Part shown: positions 1 to 5,013 of the stretch, one piece after another
Numbering within the stretch: position 1 is the stretch's first letter
How the letters are laid out: the number at the start of each line of letters is the position of its first letter
NCBI GenBank assembly: GCA_002314915.1
Contig: DCHU01000070.1
Coordinates: 1-5,387 of the forward strand
Reading direction: 5' to 3'
Origin: Caryophanales bacterium UBA1744
Lineage (GTDB): Bacteria; Bacillota_I; Bacilli_A; RFN20; CAG-826
Length of the DNA: 5,387 bases
Notes under the pieces: generated by a model
The model's database searches: none
Told to the model about the DNA's origin: nothing
Seen by the model: only the letters and a program-made list of their open reading frames with translations
Position numbers and translations under genes: made by a program

Positions 1-129
1 AGCCCCTCTTAATTCATCCTGAAGAGCATTACCTATTGCAGTTCTGACCATCGATTTCGTTGGTACAGTCACACTTGGAGGTACATCAATGCTTCTAGAA
101 CGGTATTTTCCTGATACTAGTTTCAACAT
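1..129 (-). CDS. rsmD: 16S rRNA (guanine-N2)-methyltransferase RsmD, N-terminal part (truncated by window edge)
   Basis: The first 43 codons of a minus-strand gene are visible, starting at the ATG at 129-127 and running off the left edge. The translation begins MLKLVSGKYRSRSIDVP and continues with VPTKSMVRTAIGNAL. This fits the RsmD family N-terminus, where a GKYRGR-like segment precedes a conserved RPTxxxVREALFN-like helix. RsmD methylates G966 (E. coli numbering) of 16S rRNA during 30S assembly using S-adenosylmethionine. The SAM-binding and NPPY motifs lie outside the window, so catalytic competence cannot be judged. The start codon directly abuts the TAA of the upstream ylbF-like gene, and a GGAGG sits 8 bases before the ATG, so it is probably translated from the same mRNA. 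The ylbF to rsmD order matches B. subtilis (ylbF-ylbG-ylbH), with ylbG missing here. That context supports the call. Confidence 0.8.
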   Translation of the reverse strand, partial: MLKLVSGKYRSRSIDVPPSVTVPTKSMVRTAIGNALQDELRGA

Positions 130-492
130 TTAGAATTCCTCCGCGATGGACTTGCGTCTATATGGCCCAAATACGATATCATCGATATGCATCGTCAAAT
201 CTCTGACAACGATAAATGCATCGTTATACTCTTTGGCGGTCGGATTTGTATCAAGAGCCAATTTTATTTCATATAACTCTTTCTCCACCGCTTTAGCTTC
301 TTCCGATTTTTCACCTTTGGTCTTCAAGACCATCTGATATTGATCTTCTATAGCGTTCTTCTTCAAAACCAGTTTGATTAATTCTGGGTCTTCATAGAGT
401 TTTTCTTCAGCTTTTTTCATCGCAATGACACGTGGATCATTGTCGAATGCACCTTTAAATTCTTCCAAGACCTTAGCAAGATTATTTTCCAT
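130..492 (-). CDS. ylbF: YlbF/YmcA (Com_YlbF) family regulator
   Basis: A 120-residue, highly charged, predicted all-helical protein. Family-like features include a DP before the first long helix (residues 19-20), a DPEL turn (35-38), a KGEKSEEAK linker (58-67) and an LDTNP turn (80-84) before the last helix. In B. subtilis, YlbF (RicF) works with YmcA and YaaT as a cytoplasmic complex that modulates RNase Y-dependent mRNA maturation and affects competence, sporulation and biofilms. YlbF and YmcA are paralogues, so the exact member is uncertain, but rsmD directly downstream (zero-base gap) favours YlbF. B. subtilis RicF is longer (about 149 residues) and has C-terminal cysteines implicated in Fe-S binding. 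This protein ends at GPYRRKSIAEEF and contains no cysteine at all. The start is ATG 492-490. There is no Shine-Dalgarno, and a TAAGAT -10 lies 7 bases upstream, so the mRNA is probably leaderless. It is divergent from def across 48 bases. Confidence 0.78.
   Translation of the reverse strand: MENNLAKVLEEFKGAFDNDPRVIAMKKAEEKLYEDPELIKLVLKKNAIEDQYQMVLKTKGEKSEEAKAVEKELYEIKLALDTNPTAKEYNDAFIVVRDLTMHIDDIVFGPYRRKSIAEEF
138..142 (-). promoter_or_regulatory. Shine-Dalgarno of rsmD inside the 3' end of ylbF
   Basis: GGAGG on the minus strand, 8 bases before the rsmD ATG and within the last codons of the ylbF-like gene. It settles the rsmD start and shows that this downstream operon gene uses conventional initiation, unlike the operon's first gene, which has no such site. 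Confidence 0.75.
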
Positions 493-499
493 AGCACTT

Positions 500-505
500 A
501 TCTTA
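500..505 (-). promoter_or_regulatory. -10 element of the ylbF-rsmD operon
   Basis: TAAGAT on the minus strand, separated by 7 bases (AAGTGCT) from the ATG of the ylbF-like gene. Transcription would be expected to start at or within a base or two of the start codon. No good -35 is visible. The element lies inside the -35 to spacer region of the divergent def promoter, so the two may interfere with each other. Confidence 0.5.
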
Positions 506-523
506 AAGTTTTTTCTCTCTTTG

Positions 524-532
524 TGCTACAAT
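524..532 (+). promoter_or_regulatory. Extended -10 promoter of def
   Basis: TGCTACAAT: a TG dinucleotide one base before a TACAAT hexamer, the extended -10 form used by the housekeeping sigma factor. Only 8 bases (TAACCCCG) separate it from the ATG at 541, so the transcript should begin at or next to the start codon. No convincing -35 is present (TAAAGT at 17-base spacing is weak), which is tolerated by extended -10 promoters. Confidence 0.6.
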
Positions 533-540
533 TAACCCCG

Positions 541-1089
541 ATGTTAAAGATAGTTAAAGATACACAGAAATCCTTGCGCGAGAAATGCGTTGAGGTTGAA
601 ATGCCATTAAGCCAGGCAGACAAAGATACATTGGATGCGATGCTCCAGTATCTAAAAGACTCTCAAGATGACGAATTTAGAGAGAAACACAAAGAGGTTA
701 GAGAAGGCGTTGGACTCGCTGCTCCACAGATCGGAGTCAATAAACAGATGCTTGTCATTCACTACCAAGGCGCGAAGGAAGGCGAGTATGTTACTTACCA
801 GCTCGTCAACCCAAAAATAGTCGCTAATTCAATCAAGCAATGCTACTTGTCAAACGGCGAAGGTTGCTTATCCGTCGATAATGATCATCCAGGACACGTT
901 TACCGCTCATTCAGAATCGATGTCAAAGCATACGATGCTTATGTCGGCGACTATGTGAAAATCACCGCCAGAGGATTTGACGCAATCGTTCTCCAGCATG
1001 AAATTGACCATTTATCCGGAAGATTGTATTACGATCACATCGATCCAAAAGATCCGATGAAGGTTATTCCTGGTTCAGTTGAAATATAA
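541..1089 (+). CDS. def: Peptide deformylase (type 2, Gram-positive class)
   Basis: A 182-residue metalloenzyme that removes the N-formyl group from nascent proteins as they leave the ribosome. All three signature motifs are intact, numbered from the ATG at 541: GVGLAAPQIG (56-65), EGCLS (107-111) and QHEIDH (152-157). Expected metal ligands are C109, H153 and H157, with E154 as catalytic acid/base. The long insertion between the N-terminal helix and motif 1, and the length close to B. subtilis DefB (about 184), fit type 2 enzymes. A GTG at 523 would add six residues, but those codons overlap the -10 element and the family aligns from MLKIVKD, so the ATG at 541 is preferred. There is no Shine-Dalgarno; a leaderless mRNA is predicted. 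The gene is monocistronic with its own terminator. In B. subtilis a def gene also lies close to rnjA, so the neighbourhood is conserved. Confidence 0.96.
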   Translation: MLKIVKDTQKSLREKCVEVEMPLSQADKDTLDAMLQYLKDSQDDEFREKHKEVREGVGLAAPQIGVNKQMLVIHYQGAKEGEYVTYQLVNPKIVANSIKQCYLSNGEGCLSVDNDHPGHVYRSFRIDVKAYDAYVGDYVKITARGFDAIVLQHEIDHLSGRLYYDHIDPKDPMKVIPGSVEI

Positions 1090-1092
1090 ATC

Positions 1093-1117
1093 AGACCTGC
1101 CTTTCAGGTCTTTTTTT
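1093..1117 (+). terminator. Intrinsic terminator of def
   Basis: A perfect 7-base-pair stem (AGACCTG / CAGGTCT) with a CCTTT loop, followed directly by a run of seven T. It begins 4 bases after the def TAA and isolates def from rnjA. Confidence 0.92.
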
Positions 1118-1153
1118 ATACCATTTATGCTCTTTTGTTGTCTATTTAAGCAC

Positions 1154-1177
1154 TTTCATACAAATTCATTTATGAAA
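1154..1177. repeat. Inverted repeat upstream of the rnjA promoter (possible operator)
   Basis: TTTCATA (1154-1160) and TATGAAA (1171-1177) form a perfect 7-base inverted repeat around a 10-base spacer. The spacer contains a further ATTCAT. The right arm overlaps the position expected for the -35 of the rnjA promoter. This spacing and location could suit a dimeric regulator, but short AT-rich inverted repeats also arise by chance, and no known operator was recognised. Confidence 0.3.
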
Positions 1178-1189
1178 TCGGAAAACCCG

Positions 1190-1198
1190 TGATATAGT
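1190..1198 (+). promoter_or_regulatory. Extended -10 promoter of rnjA-maf
   Basis: TGATATAGT: a TG one base before a TATAGT hexamer. A weak -35 candidate is TTATGA at 1170-1175 (17-base spacer). Transcription would start near 1204-1206, giving a leader of roughly 60 bases. This is by far the longest leader in the window. Confidence 0.6.
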
Positions 1199-1224
1199 AC
1201 AGCCAAGAAAACTACGTACATATC

Positions 1225-1252
1225 GCAATTTCTGCTATTGCAAACAAGGAGG
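1225..1252 (+). promoter_or_regulatory. rnjA leader: small stem-loop followed by strong Shine-Dalgarno
   Basis: AAGGAGG at 1246-1252 is a near-perfect Shine-Dalgarno, 11 bases before the rnjA ATG. Just upstream, GCAAT (1225-1229) and ATTGC (1237-1241) can form a 5-base-pair hairpin with a 7-base loop. The Shine-Dalgarno is certain enough to fix the rnjA start. The hairpin is short and its function is unknown. Confidence 0.7.
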
Positions 1253-1263
1253 TATTTCTTTAT

Positions 1264-2937
1264 ATGGTTAAATATGAATCACCAGTGAACATATTCGCCC
1301 TAGGTGGACTGGGTGAAGTCGGAAAGAATACATACTGCTTTGAAACAGAGCGTTCCTTAATAATGGTCGATGCGGGTGTCAGATTCCCTGAAGCAAACCT
1401 TCCAGGCGTTGATTATGTCATCCCTGACTACACATATTTGAGAAACAACAGAGGCAAAATCAAAGCATTGTTCATAACACATGGTCACGAAGACCACATC
1501 GGCGGCATCCCATTCTTAGTCAGAAGCGTAAATATTCCAGTTATCTATGCCCCAAGACTTGCTGCCGCATTAATCAGACACAAACTCGAAGACGCAAGAG
1601 TCAAAGAAGACGTCAAGATCGTGGAATTCGATTCCGATTCAGTCGTCGATATCGCTGACGACTTCCACGTCACTTTCTTTAGAGTTACCCACTCCATCCC
1701 AGACGCTTTCGGTATCTGCATTGATACAAAGCAAGGAAGAATCATCGAGACGGGAGACTTTAAAGTCGACCTCACACCAGTTGGACCTAACTTTGAAATT
1801 TCAAAGTTGGCAGCTTTAGGAACGGAGGGTGTCGACCTTTTAATGGCAGACTCCACAAATGCTGAAATCGAAGGATACACTCCATCTGAAACAGCGGTTA
1901 AACAAGGTGTCCAAGACATCTTTGAAAAAGCGCCAGCACGTATTATCGTCTCGACATTCTCTTCTAACATCAACCGTATCCAACAGGTCGTTGAAGTCGC
2001 TGTAGAACACAATAGAAAAATCTGCATATTAGGCCGTTCAATGGAGACAGTCGTTTCCTTGGCTAGAAGATACGGATATATCAAAATTCCTGATACATCC
2101 CTTATTTCCGATGATATGCTCCGCAACTACAAAGCAAACGAAGTCTGCATTCTTTGCACAGGTTCACAAGGCGAATCAATGGCTGCACTCTCACGTATTG
2201 CAAGAGGCGACCATAAGAACGTCAGAATCCTCCCTGGAGACACAATCATCTTCTCTTCAAACCCAATTCCAGGTAACGGTGCATTAGTCGACAAATTGGT
2301 TAATATGCTCGTTAAACAGGGCGCAGATGTTAAGCAGAACAGCTTAGCGTTCTCCCTTCACTCATCTGGACACCCTTCAAGACAGGAATTGAGACTTATC
2401 CTCCGTTTGACAAATCCTAAATACTTTATGCCAGTCCACGGTGAATACCGCATGCTTAAACTTCACACAGAAATCGGCCAAGCAATTGGAATCCCTAAGG
2501 ACAACACTTTCGTTTGCGATAACGGCGATGTCTTAACGCTTAAGAATCACGAGGTCTTTAGAAACGGACACGTCCAGGCTGAAGATGTCTATATCGACGG
2601 TAATGATTTGGACGGATTGTCAAATGCTGTCATCCACGATAGAGAAGAGCTCAAGAACGACGGTATGGTCGCAGTCATTGTCGGCGTTGATGCCAAAAAG
2701 AACAAACTCGTTTCAGCTCCAGTTCTCTATGCAAGAGGATTCGCTGTCACAGGTGACACACACTTGATGAGACATTCTCAGATGGCTGCCGAAGAAGCAA
2801 TAAACACAATAATGAAGAACAGAGTCACATTCGCAGAAATCAAAGGTGCGATCAAGAACTCTGTATCCCACTACATCTACAGAAAGACTCAGCGTTCTCC
2901 AATGATCGTTCCGGTCATCATGAACGTCGTTGAATAA
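1264..2937 (+). CDS. rnjA: Ribonuclease J (J1-like), metallo-beta-lactamase/beta-CASP RNase
   Basis: A 557-residue enzyme with 5'-to-3' exonuclease and endonuclease activity that matures rRNA and degrades mRNA in the cytoplasm, close to the 555 residues of B. subtilis RNase J1. The N-terminal metallo-beta-lactamase domain shows GGLGEVGKN (14-22), D36, the zinc motif HGHEDH (73-78), then H143 and D165 as further metal ligands. A beta-CASP insertion follows (roughly 205-365). The chain then returns to the core with HSSGHPS (366-372; H370) and PVHGEYR (390-396; H392), and ends in a C-terminal dimerisation/accessory region to 557. All catalytic residues are present, whereas B. subtilis RNase J2 has a degraded HxHxDH motif, so this should be an active J1-type enzyme. 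Whether a J2 exists elsewhere is not visible. It has its own promoter, leader and strong ribosome binding site, and heads an operon with maf, 2 bases downstream. Confidence 0.97.
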   Translation: MVKYESPVNIFALGGLGEVGKNTYCFETERSLIMVDAGVRFPEANLPGVDYVIPDYTYLRNNRGKIKALFITHGHEDHIGGIPFLVRSVNIPVIYAPRLAAALIRHKLEDARVKEDVKIVEFDSDSVVDIADDFHVTFFRVTHSIPDAFGICIDTKQGRIIETGDFKVDLTPVGPNFEISKLAALGTEGVDLLMADSTNAEIEGYTPSETAVKQGVQDIFEKAPARIIVSTFSSNINRIQQVVEVAVEHNRKICILGRSMETVVSLARRYGYIKIPDTSLISDDMLRNYKANEVCILCTGSQGESMAALSRIARGDHKNVRILPGDTIIFSSNPIPGNGALVDKLVNMLVKQGADVKQNSLAFSLHSSGHPSRQELRLILRLTNPKYFMPVHGEYRMLKLHTEIGQAIGIPKDNTFVCDNGDVLTLKNHEVFRNGHVQAEDVYIDGNDLDGLSNAVIHDREELKNDGMVAVIVGVDAKKNKLVSAPVLYARGFAVTGDTHLMRHSQMAAEEAINTIMKNRVTFAEIKGAIKNSVSHYIYRKTQRSPMIVPVIMNVVE

Positions 2938-2939
2938 TT

Positions 2940-3488
2940 ATGTTCATCCTTGCATCAGGCTCTCCTAGAAGAAAGGAGCTTCTGGCTAAGCTCATAAAAG
3001 AATACGAGATCATCGTCCCTGTCGTTGATGAAAAATCAATCGAAGGAAAGGTCTCTCCTTTTGAATTACCTGTCGAGGAAAGCAAGCTTAAAGCCTACGC
3101 CATAAGAGAATCTCACCCGAATGATGAGATACTCGCCTGCGACACAATTGTCTTATTAGATGGCGTTGTACTTGGAAAACCACATACTGAAGATGTTGCG
3201 TTTGAGATGCTAAAAAACGAGTCTGGAAAGAAGCAGACAGTTATCTCCGGATATACATATATAGGCAAGGGCGTTGAAATCAATAGATCCGTTATGTCCA
3301 CCGTAGTATTCAATGAACTCAGTGATGAGCAGATTTGGGATTACATTAAAAAACACCAACCATTAGATAAGGCTGGCGCTTATGGAATTCAAGATGAGGC
3401 AGGTCTCATCAAATGTATCGAAGGTTCTTATGACAACGTCATGGGATTGCCAGTCGAAGATTTGAGAGACAACGTCTTTAATCGTTAG
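2940..3488 (+). CDS. maf: Maf family nucleoside triphosphate pyrophosphatase
   Basis: A 182-residue Maf/YceF/YhdE-family protein. These enzymes hydrolyse non-canonical or modified pyrimidine nucleotides (and dTTP/UTP in the B. subtilis Maf group) to monophosphates, and some members affect septum formation. Seen in the sequence are the nucleotide-binding start LASGSPRRKELL (4-15), the catalytic ACDTIV (66-71; D68), LGKP (78-81), KAGAYGIQDEAG (144-155) and GSYDNVMGLP. Length is typical, and all diagnostic motifs are intact. It starts 2 bases after the rnjA TAA with no Shine-Dalgarno upstream, so translation probably depends on ribosomes finishing rnjA. It ends in TAG, the only non-TAA stop among complete genes here. 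The last 11 bases overlap the 3' end of the convergent EIIB-like gene, and no strong terminator is visible. Exact substrate cannot be assigned from sequence alone. Confidence 0.95.
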   Translation: MFILASGSPRRKELLAKLIKEYEIIVPVVDEKSIEGKVSPFELPVEESKLKAYAIRESHPNDEILACDTIVLLDGVVLGKPHTEDVAFEMLKNESGKKQTVISGYTYIGKGVEINRSVMSTVVFNELSDEQIWDYIKKHQPLDKAGAYGIQDEAGLIKCIEGSYDNVMGLPVEDLRDNVFNR

Positions 3489-3855
3489 TTCCGAATATTA
3501 CTTCAAACGCTTTGTCAGCGTTGTCCTTGATAACCAAGGTTAATTTATCAGACATTTCAATGAAGCCCGTAACACCGGCTTCTTTTAATTTCTCCTGATC
3601 CACTTTTGTGTAGTCCTGAAGTTTGACTACGATTCTTGATCCCTTGAGTTCTTTCTCGAGGATGTTTTCTTCTCCTCCTAGAGCAGCAAGGTATTCTGGC
3701 TTAGTTGCGACTTTCGCTGCATCCTTCTTCTTTTTAGGGATAAAAGCGGAAATAACTAGATAAAGTCCGACACCGATTAAAACGACGGAAGCGATGACCC
3801 ACCAAAGGTTTTGGGTCAAAAAATCTGAAGTTGATGAGAGTAATAAATTGTTCAT
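3478..3855 (-). CDS. Membrane-anchored PTS EIIB-like protein lacking the phosphorylation cysteine
   Basis: A 125-residue protein with one predicted transmembrane helix (about residues 18-39, from LWWVIAS to AFIP) followed by KKKK (41-44), which predicts a cytoplasmic C-terminus. Residues about 54-123 resemble the EIIB domain of glucose-family phosphotransferase transporters: EYLAALGGEENI (54-65), YTKVDQEKLKEAGVTGFIE (82-100) and a final VIFGTN (119-124). In true EIIB domains the block after GGxxNI carries CITRLR with the phosphocysteine. Here the equivalent segment is LKGSRIVV (70-77), with lysine about where the cysteine should be, and the whole protein has no cysteine. It therefore cannot phosphorylate sugar by the known mechanism; a sensory, scaffolding or regulatory role is inference. 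A GTG at 3873 would add six residues, but these are encoded by the -10 element, so the ATG at 3855 is preferred. Leaderless expression is predicted. No EIIC or other PTS gene is nearby. Confidence 0.72.
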   Translation of the reverse strand: MNNLLLSSTSDFLTQNLWWVIASVVLIGVGLYLVISAFIPKKKKDAAKVATKPEYLAALGGEENILEKELKGSRIVVKLQDYTKVDQEKLKEAGVTGFIEMSDKLTLVIKDNADKAFEVIFGTND

Positions 3856-3860
3856 GGGGT

Positions 3861-3870
3861 TATAATACCA
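3861..3870. promoter_or_regulatory. Symmetrical, bidirectional -10 element between the EIIB-like and CYTH genes
   Basis: The seven bases TATAATA (3861-3867) supply TATAAT on the plus strand (3861-3866) and TATTAT on the minus strand (3867-3862). On the minus strand it is preceded by TGG (3870-3868), making an extended -10, and lies 6 bases from the EIIB-like ATG. On the plus strand it would start transcription near 3873, about 12 bases before the CYTH ATG. No strong -35 is evident in either direction. Only 30 bases separate the two start codons, so a common or overlapping promoter is nearly unavoidable. Confidence 0.6.
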
Positions 3871-3873
3871 CAC

Positions 3874-3877
3874 GGAG
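3874..3877 (+). promoter_or_regulatory. Shine-Dalgarno of the CYTH gene
   Basis: GGAG lies 8 bases before the ATG at 3886. Given the -10 at 3861-3866, this site would sit at the extreme 5' end of the mRNA, leaving a leader of only about a dozen bases. Confidence 0.6.
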
Positions 3878-3885
3878 ACATAAAT

Positions 3886-4470
3886 ATGAGCAACGCAATT
3901 GAAATTGAAGCAAAAGTCTTGGTCTCGAAAGAAGACTATTCAAAACTTCGTGATGAATTTAAGCACTATGGTGAGTACTATCAGACCAATTTCTATATCG
4001 ATACGGCGGACTCGCTTCTGAGAAAAGAGGGAATCGCACTTAGAGTAAGAGAGAAATGGGGACTCTTTGAAATGACATTGAAGACCCCGCTTGCAACAGG
4101 ACTTCTCGAAAAGAATTGTTCTTGGAGCAGAGGCGACTTTGAAGAATTTACTGAAAAACACGTCTTCCCAGAGGGTGACATCAAAAGATTCTTAACGATG
4201 TTAGATATCGATGTCGATAAGCTGTTTGTAAAGACAAGCTTAACAACAAAAAGAATCGACGTTCCTTATATGGATGGCAAATTATCAATCGATAAGAACG
4301 CCTACTCAGGAAGAATGGACTACGAAGTCGAACTCGAAGCAAACAACATGAGCGATGCCGAGAACAACTTGAGAAAACTCCTTGAAGAAAGAAACATCCC
4401 ATTCGTCATCAACAAAAAGCCAAAAGTAGCAAGAGCTTTAGCAGCATACGAAGAAGACGAGAAAGAATAA
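3886..4470 (+). CDS. CYTH domain protein (YjbK-like, triphosphate tunnel metalloenzyme family)
   Basis: A 194-residue single-domain CYTH protein. The hallmark ExExK motif is E6-I-E8-A-K10. It is followed by QTNFYIDTADSLLRKEG (33-49), the basic pair in ALRVREK (R53, R55), MTLK (63-66) and the acidic strand YEVELEA (146-152). Near the C-terminus comes KKPKVARALAAY, with the lysine and arginine typical of the tunnel. These alternating charged residues form a beta-barrel tunnel that binds a triphosphate and divalent metal. Characterised relatives hydrolyse inorganic triphosphate, thiamine triphosphate or make cyclic AMP; which substrate applies here cannot be read from sequence. The closest named match is B. 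subtilis YjbK, encoded in the same chromosomal area as spx and trpS, as here. Length fits the YjbK group. The gene is cytoplasmic, monocistronic and ends at a terminator shared with spx. Confidence 0.88.
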   Translation: MSNAIEIEAKVLVSKEDYSKLRDEFKHYGEYYQTNFYIDTADSLLRKEGIALRVREKWGLFEMTLKTPLATGLLEKNCSWSRGDFEEFTEKHVFPEGDIKRFLTMLDIDVDKLFVKTSLTTKRIDVPYMDGKLSIDKNAYSGRMDYEVELEANNMSDAENNLRKLLEERNIPFVINKKPKVARALAAYEEDEKE

Positions 4471-4476
4471 AAGAAA

Positions 4477-4507
4477 AAGCACTTCAGGTTGAAGTGCTTA
4501 TTTTTTT
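4477..4507. terminator. Bidirectional intrinsic terminator between CYTH gene and spx
   Basis: A 10-base-pair perfect stem, AAGCACTTCA (4477-4486) and TGAAGTGCTT (4490-4499), with a GGT loop. On the plus strand it is followed by A and seven T. On the minus strand it is followed by a T-rich stretch from the A-rich bases 4471-4476. It begins 6 bases after the CYTH stop, and the spx TAA (4500-4498) overlaps the base of the stem, so it can end both convergent transcripts. Confidence 0.9.
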
Positions 4508-4947
4508 AGTTTGATCTTTCCTAACTGATCAAGGGACGTTTCGCACGATCCATAGCGTGGGCAGTCAGGTGAACAGTTGAATTCCGCGATACGTCTTGCG
4601 CGAGGGATAAATGTTCTAATTTCTTCCTCGTTATATCCGACTTGTACTTTTCTATCATCTACGATGATTGGTCTTCTGAGAATTGATGGGTTCTTCTTGA
4701 TGAATTCGATTAACTCAGAGATTTTCATTGAGTCGAAATCAATGTTATTCTCCATAACGATTTTACTTCTTGGGGAGATGATGTCATCGGTGCCATCTTC
4801 GCATTTCTGAATGATCTCCTTGATATCCTCCGTTGTCAAAGAACCGCTAAAAATGTCTTTACCGGTATATGGGATTTTCTCATCCTCGAACCACTTCTTC
4901 ACTTTTCTGCAGCTCGAACAACTTGGGGAATAGTAGATTTTAATCAT
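4498..4947 (-). CDS. spx: Spx/ArsC-family transcriptional regulator with cysteine-rich C-terminal tail
   Basis: A 149-residue protein closely matching Spx, which binds the alpha C-terminal domain of RNA polymerase and redirects transcription under disulfide stress. Seen here are the thioredoxin-like redox switch C10-S-S-C13, EDGTDDIISPRSK (50-62), LRRPIIVDDRKVQVGYNEEEIR (90-111), including the arginine that matches the functionally important R92 of B. subtilis, and FIPR (113-116). B. subtilis Spx is 131 residues and ends in the LAN sequence used for ClpXP turnover. This protein instead continues with FNCSPDCPRYGSC (123-135; cysteines 125, 129, 135) and ends in a basic GKIKLKK. A longer reading frame starts at 4995, but its extra 16 codons span the promoter and are unlike the family, so the ATG at 4947 is chosen. 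No Shine-Dalgarno is present; TATAAT lies 6 bases upstream. It is divergent from trpS. The strong Spx core argues against an arsenate reductase role. Confidence 0.92.
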   Translation of the reverse strand: MIKIYYSPSCSSCRKVKKWFEDEKIPYTGKDIFSGSLTTEDIKEIIQKCEDGTDDIISPRSKIVMENNIDFDSMKISELIEFIKKNPSILRRPIIVDDRKVQVGYNEEEIRTFIPRARRIAEFNCSPDCPRYGSCETSLDQLGKIKLKK

Positions 4948-4953
4948 GTCTAC

Positions 4954-4959
4954 ATTATA
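4954..4959 (-). promoter_or_regulatory. -10 element of spx
   Basis: A perfect TATAAT on the minus strand, separated from the spx ATG by six bases (GTAGAC), predicting transcription from the start codon itself. A TTGCAC at 4984-4979 could act as -35, but with a long 19-base spacer. Confidence 0.62.
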
Positions 4960-5000
4960 GACATTCTTATAGTTTTTGGTGCAAGAATCTAACAATTAAT

Positions 5001-5006
5001 TATAAT
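5001..5006 (+). promoter_or_regulatory. -10 element of trpS
   Basis: A perfect TATAAT, 7 bases (AAGCGCT) before the trpS ATG, with no Shine-Dalgarno. TTGGTG at 4976-4981 is a possible -35 with a 19-base spacer, and it overlaps the candidate -35 of the divergent spx promoter. The distance leaves no room for a T-box or other leader. Confidence 0.62.
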
Positions 5007-5013
5007 AAGCGCT

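Noticed and set aside
523..540. Upstream GTG start for def adding six residues
   Set aside because: The added codons overlap the extended -10 element and are not part of the deformylase family N-terminus; the ATG at 541 fits better.
1127..1192. Possible 21-codon peptide between def and rnjA
   Set aside because: No ribosome binding site, no recognisable content, and it runs through the inverted repeat and into the rnjA promoter.
1545..2126. Long open frame antisense to rnjA
   Set aside because: It lies wholly inside the conserved rnjA coding sequence. Its serine/threonine-rich translation fits no family and it has no ribosome binding site; it reflects rnjA codon bias.
3506..3539. Two small hairpins as a maf terminator
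   Set aside because: Stems of 6 and 5 base pairs with no proper T-run, located inside the EIIB-like coding sequence; too weak to annotate.
3940..4402. Open frames antisense to the CYTH gene
   Set aside because: Overlapping frames on the opposite strand of a gene with intact CYTH motifs; no start signals and no family resemblance.
4948..4995. Longer spx start adding 16 residues
   Set aside because: The extension is encoded by the promoter region, including TATAAT, and precedes the conserved Spx N-terminus MIKIYYSPSCSSC.
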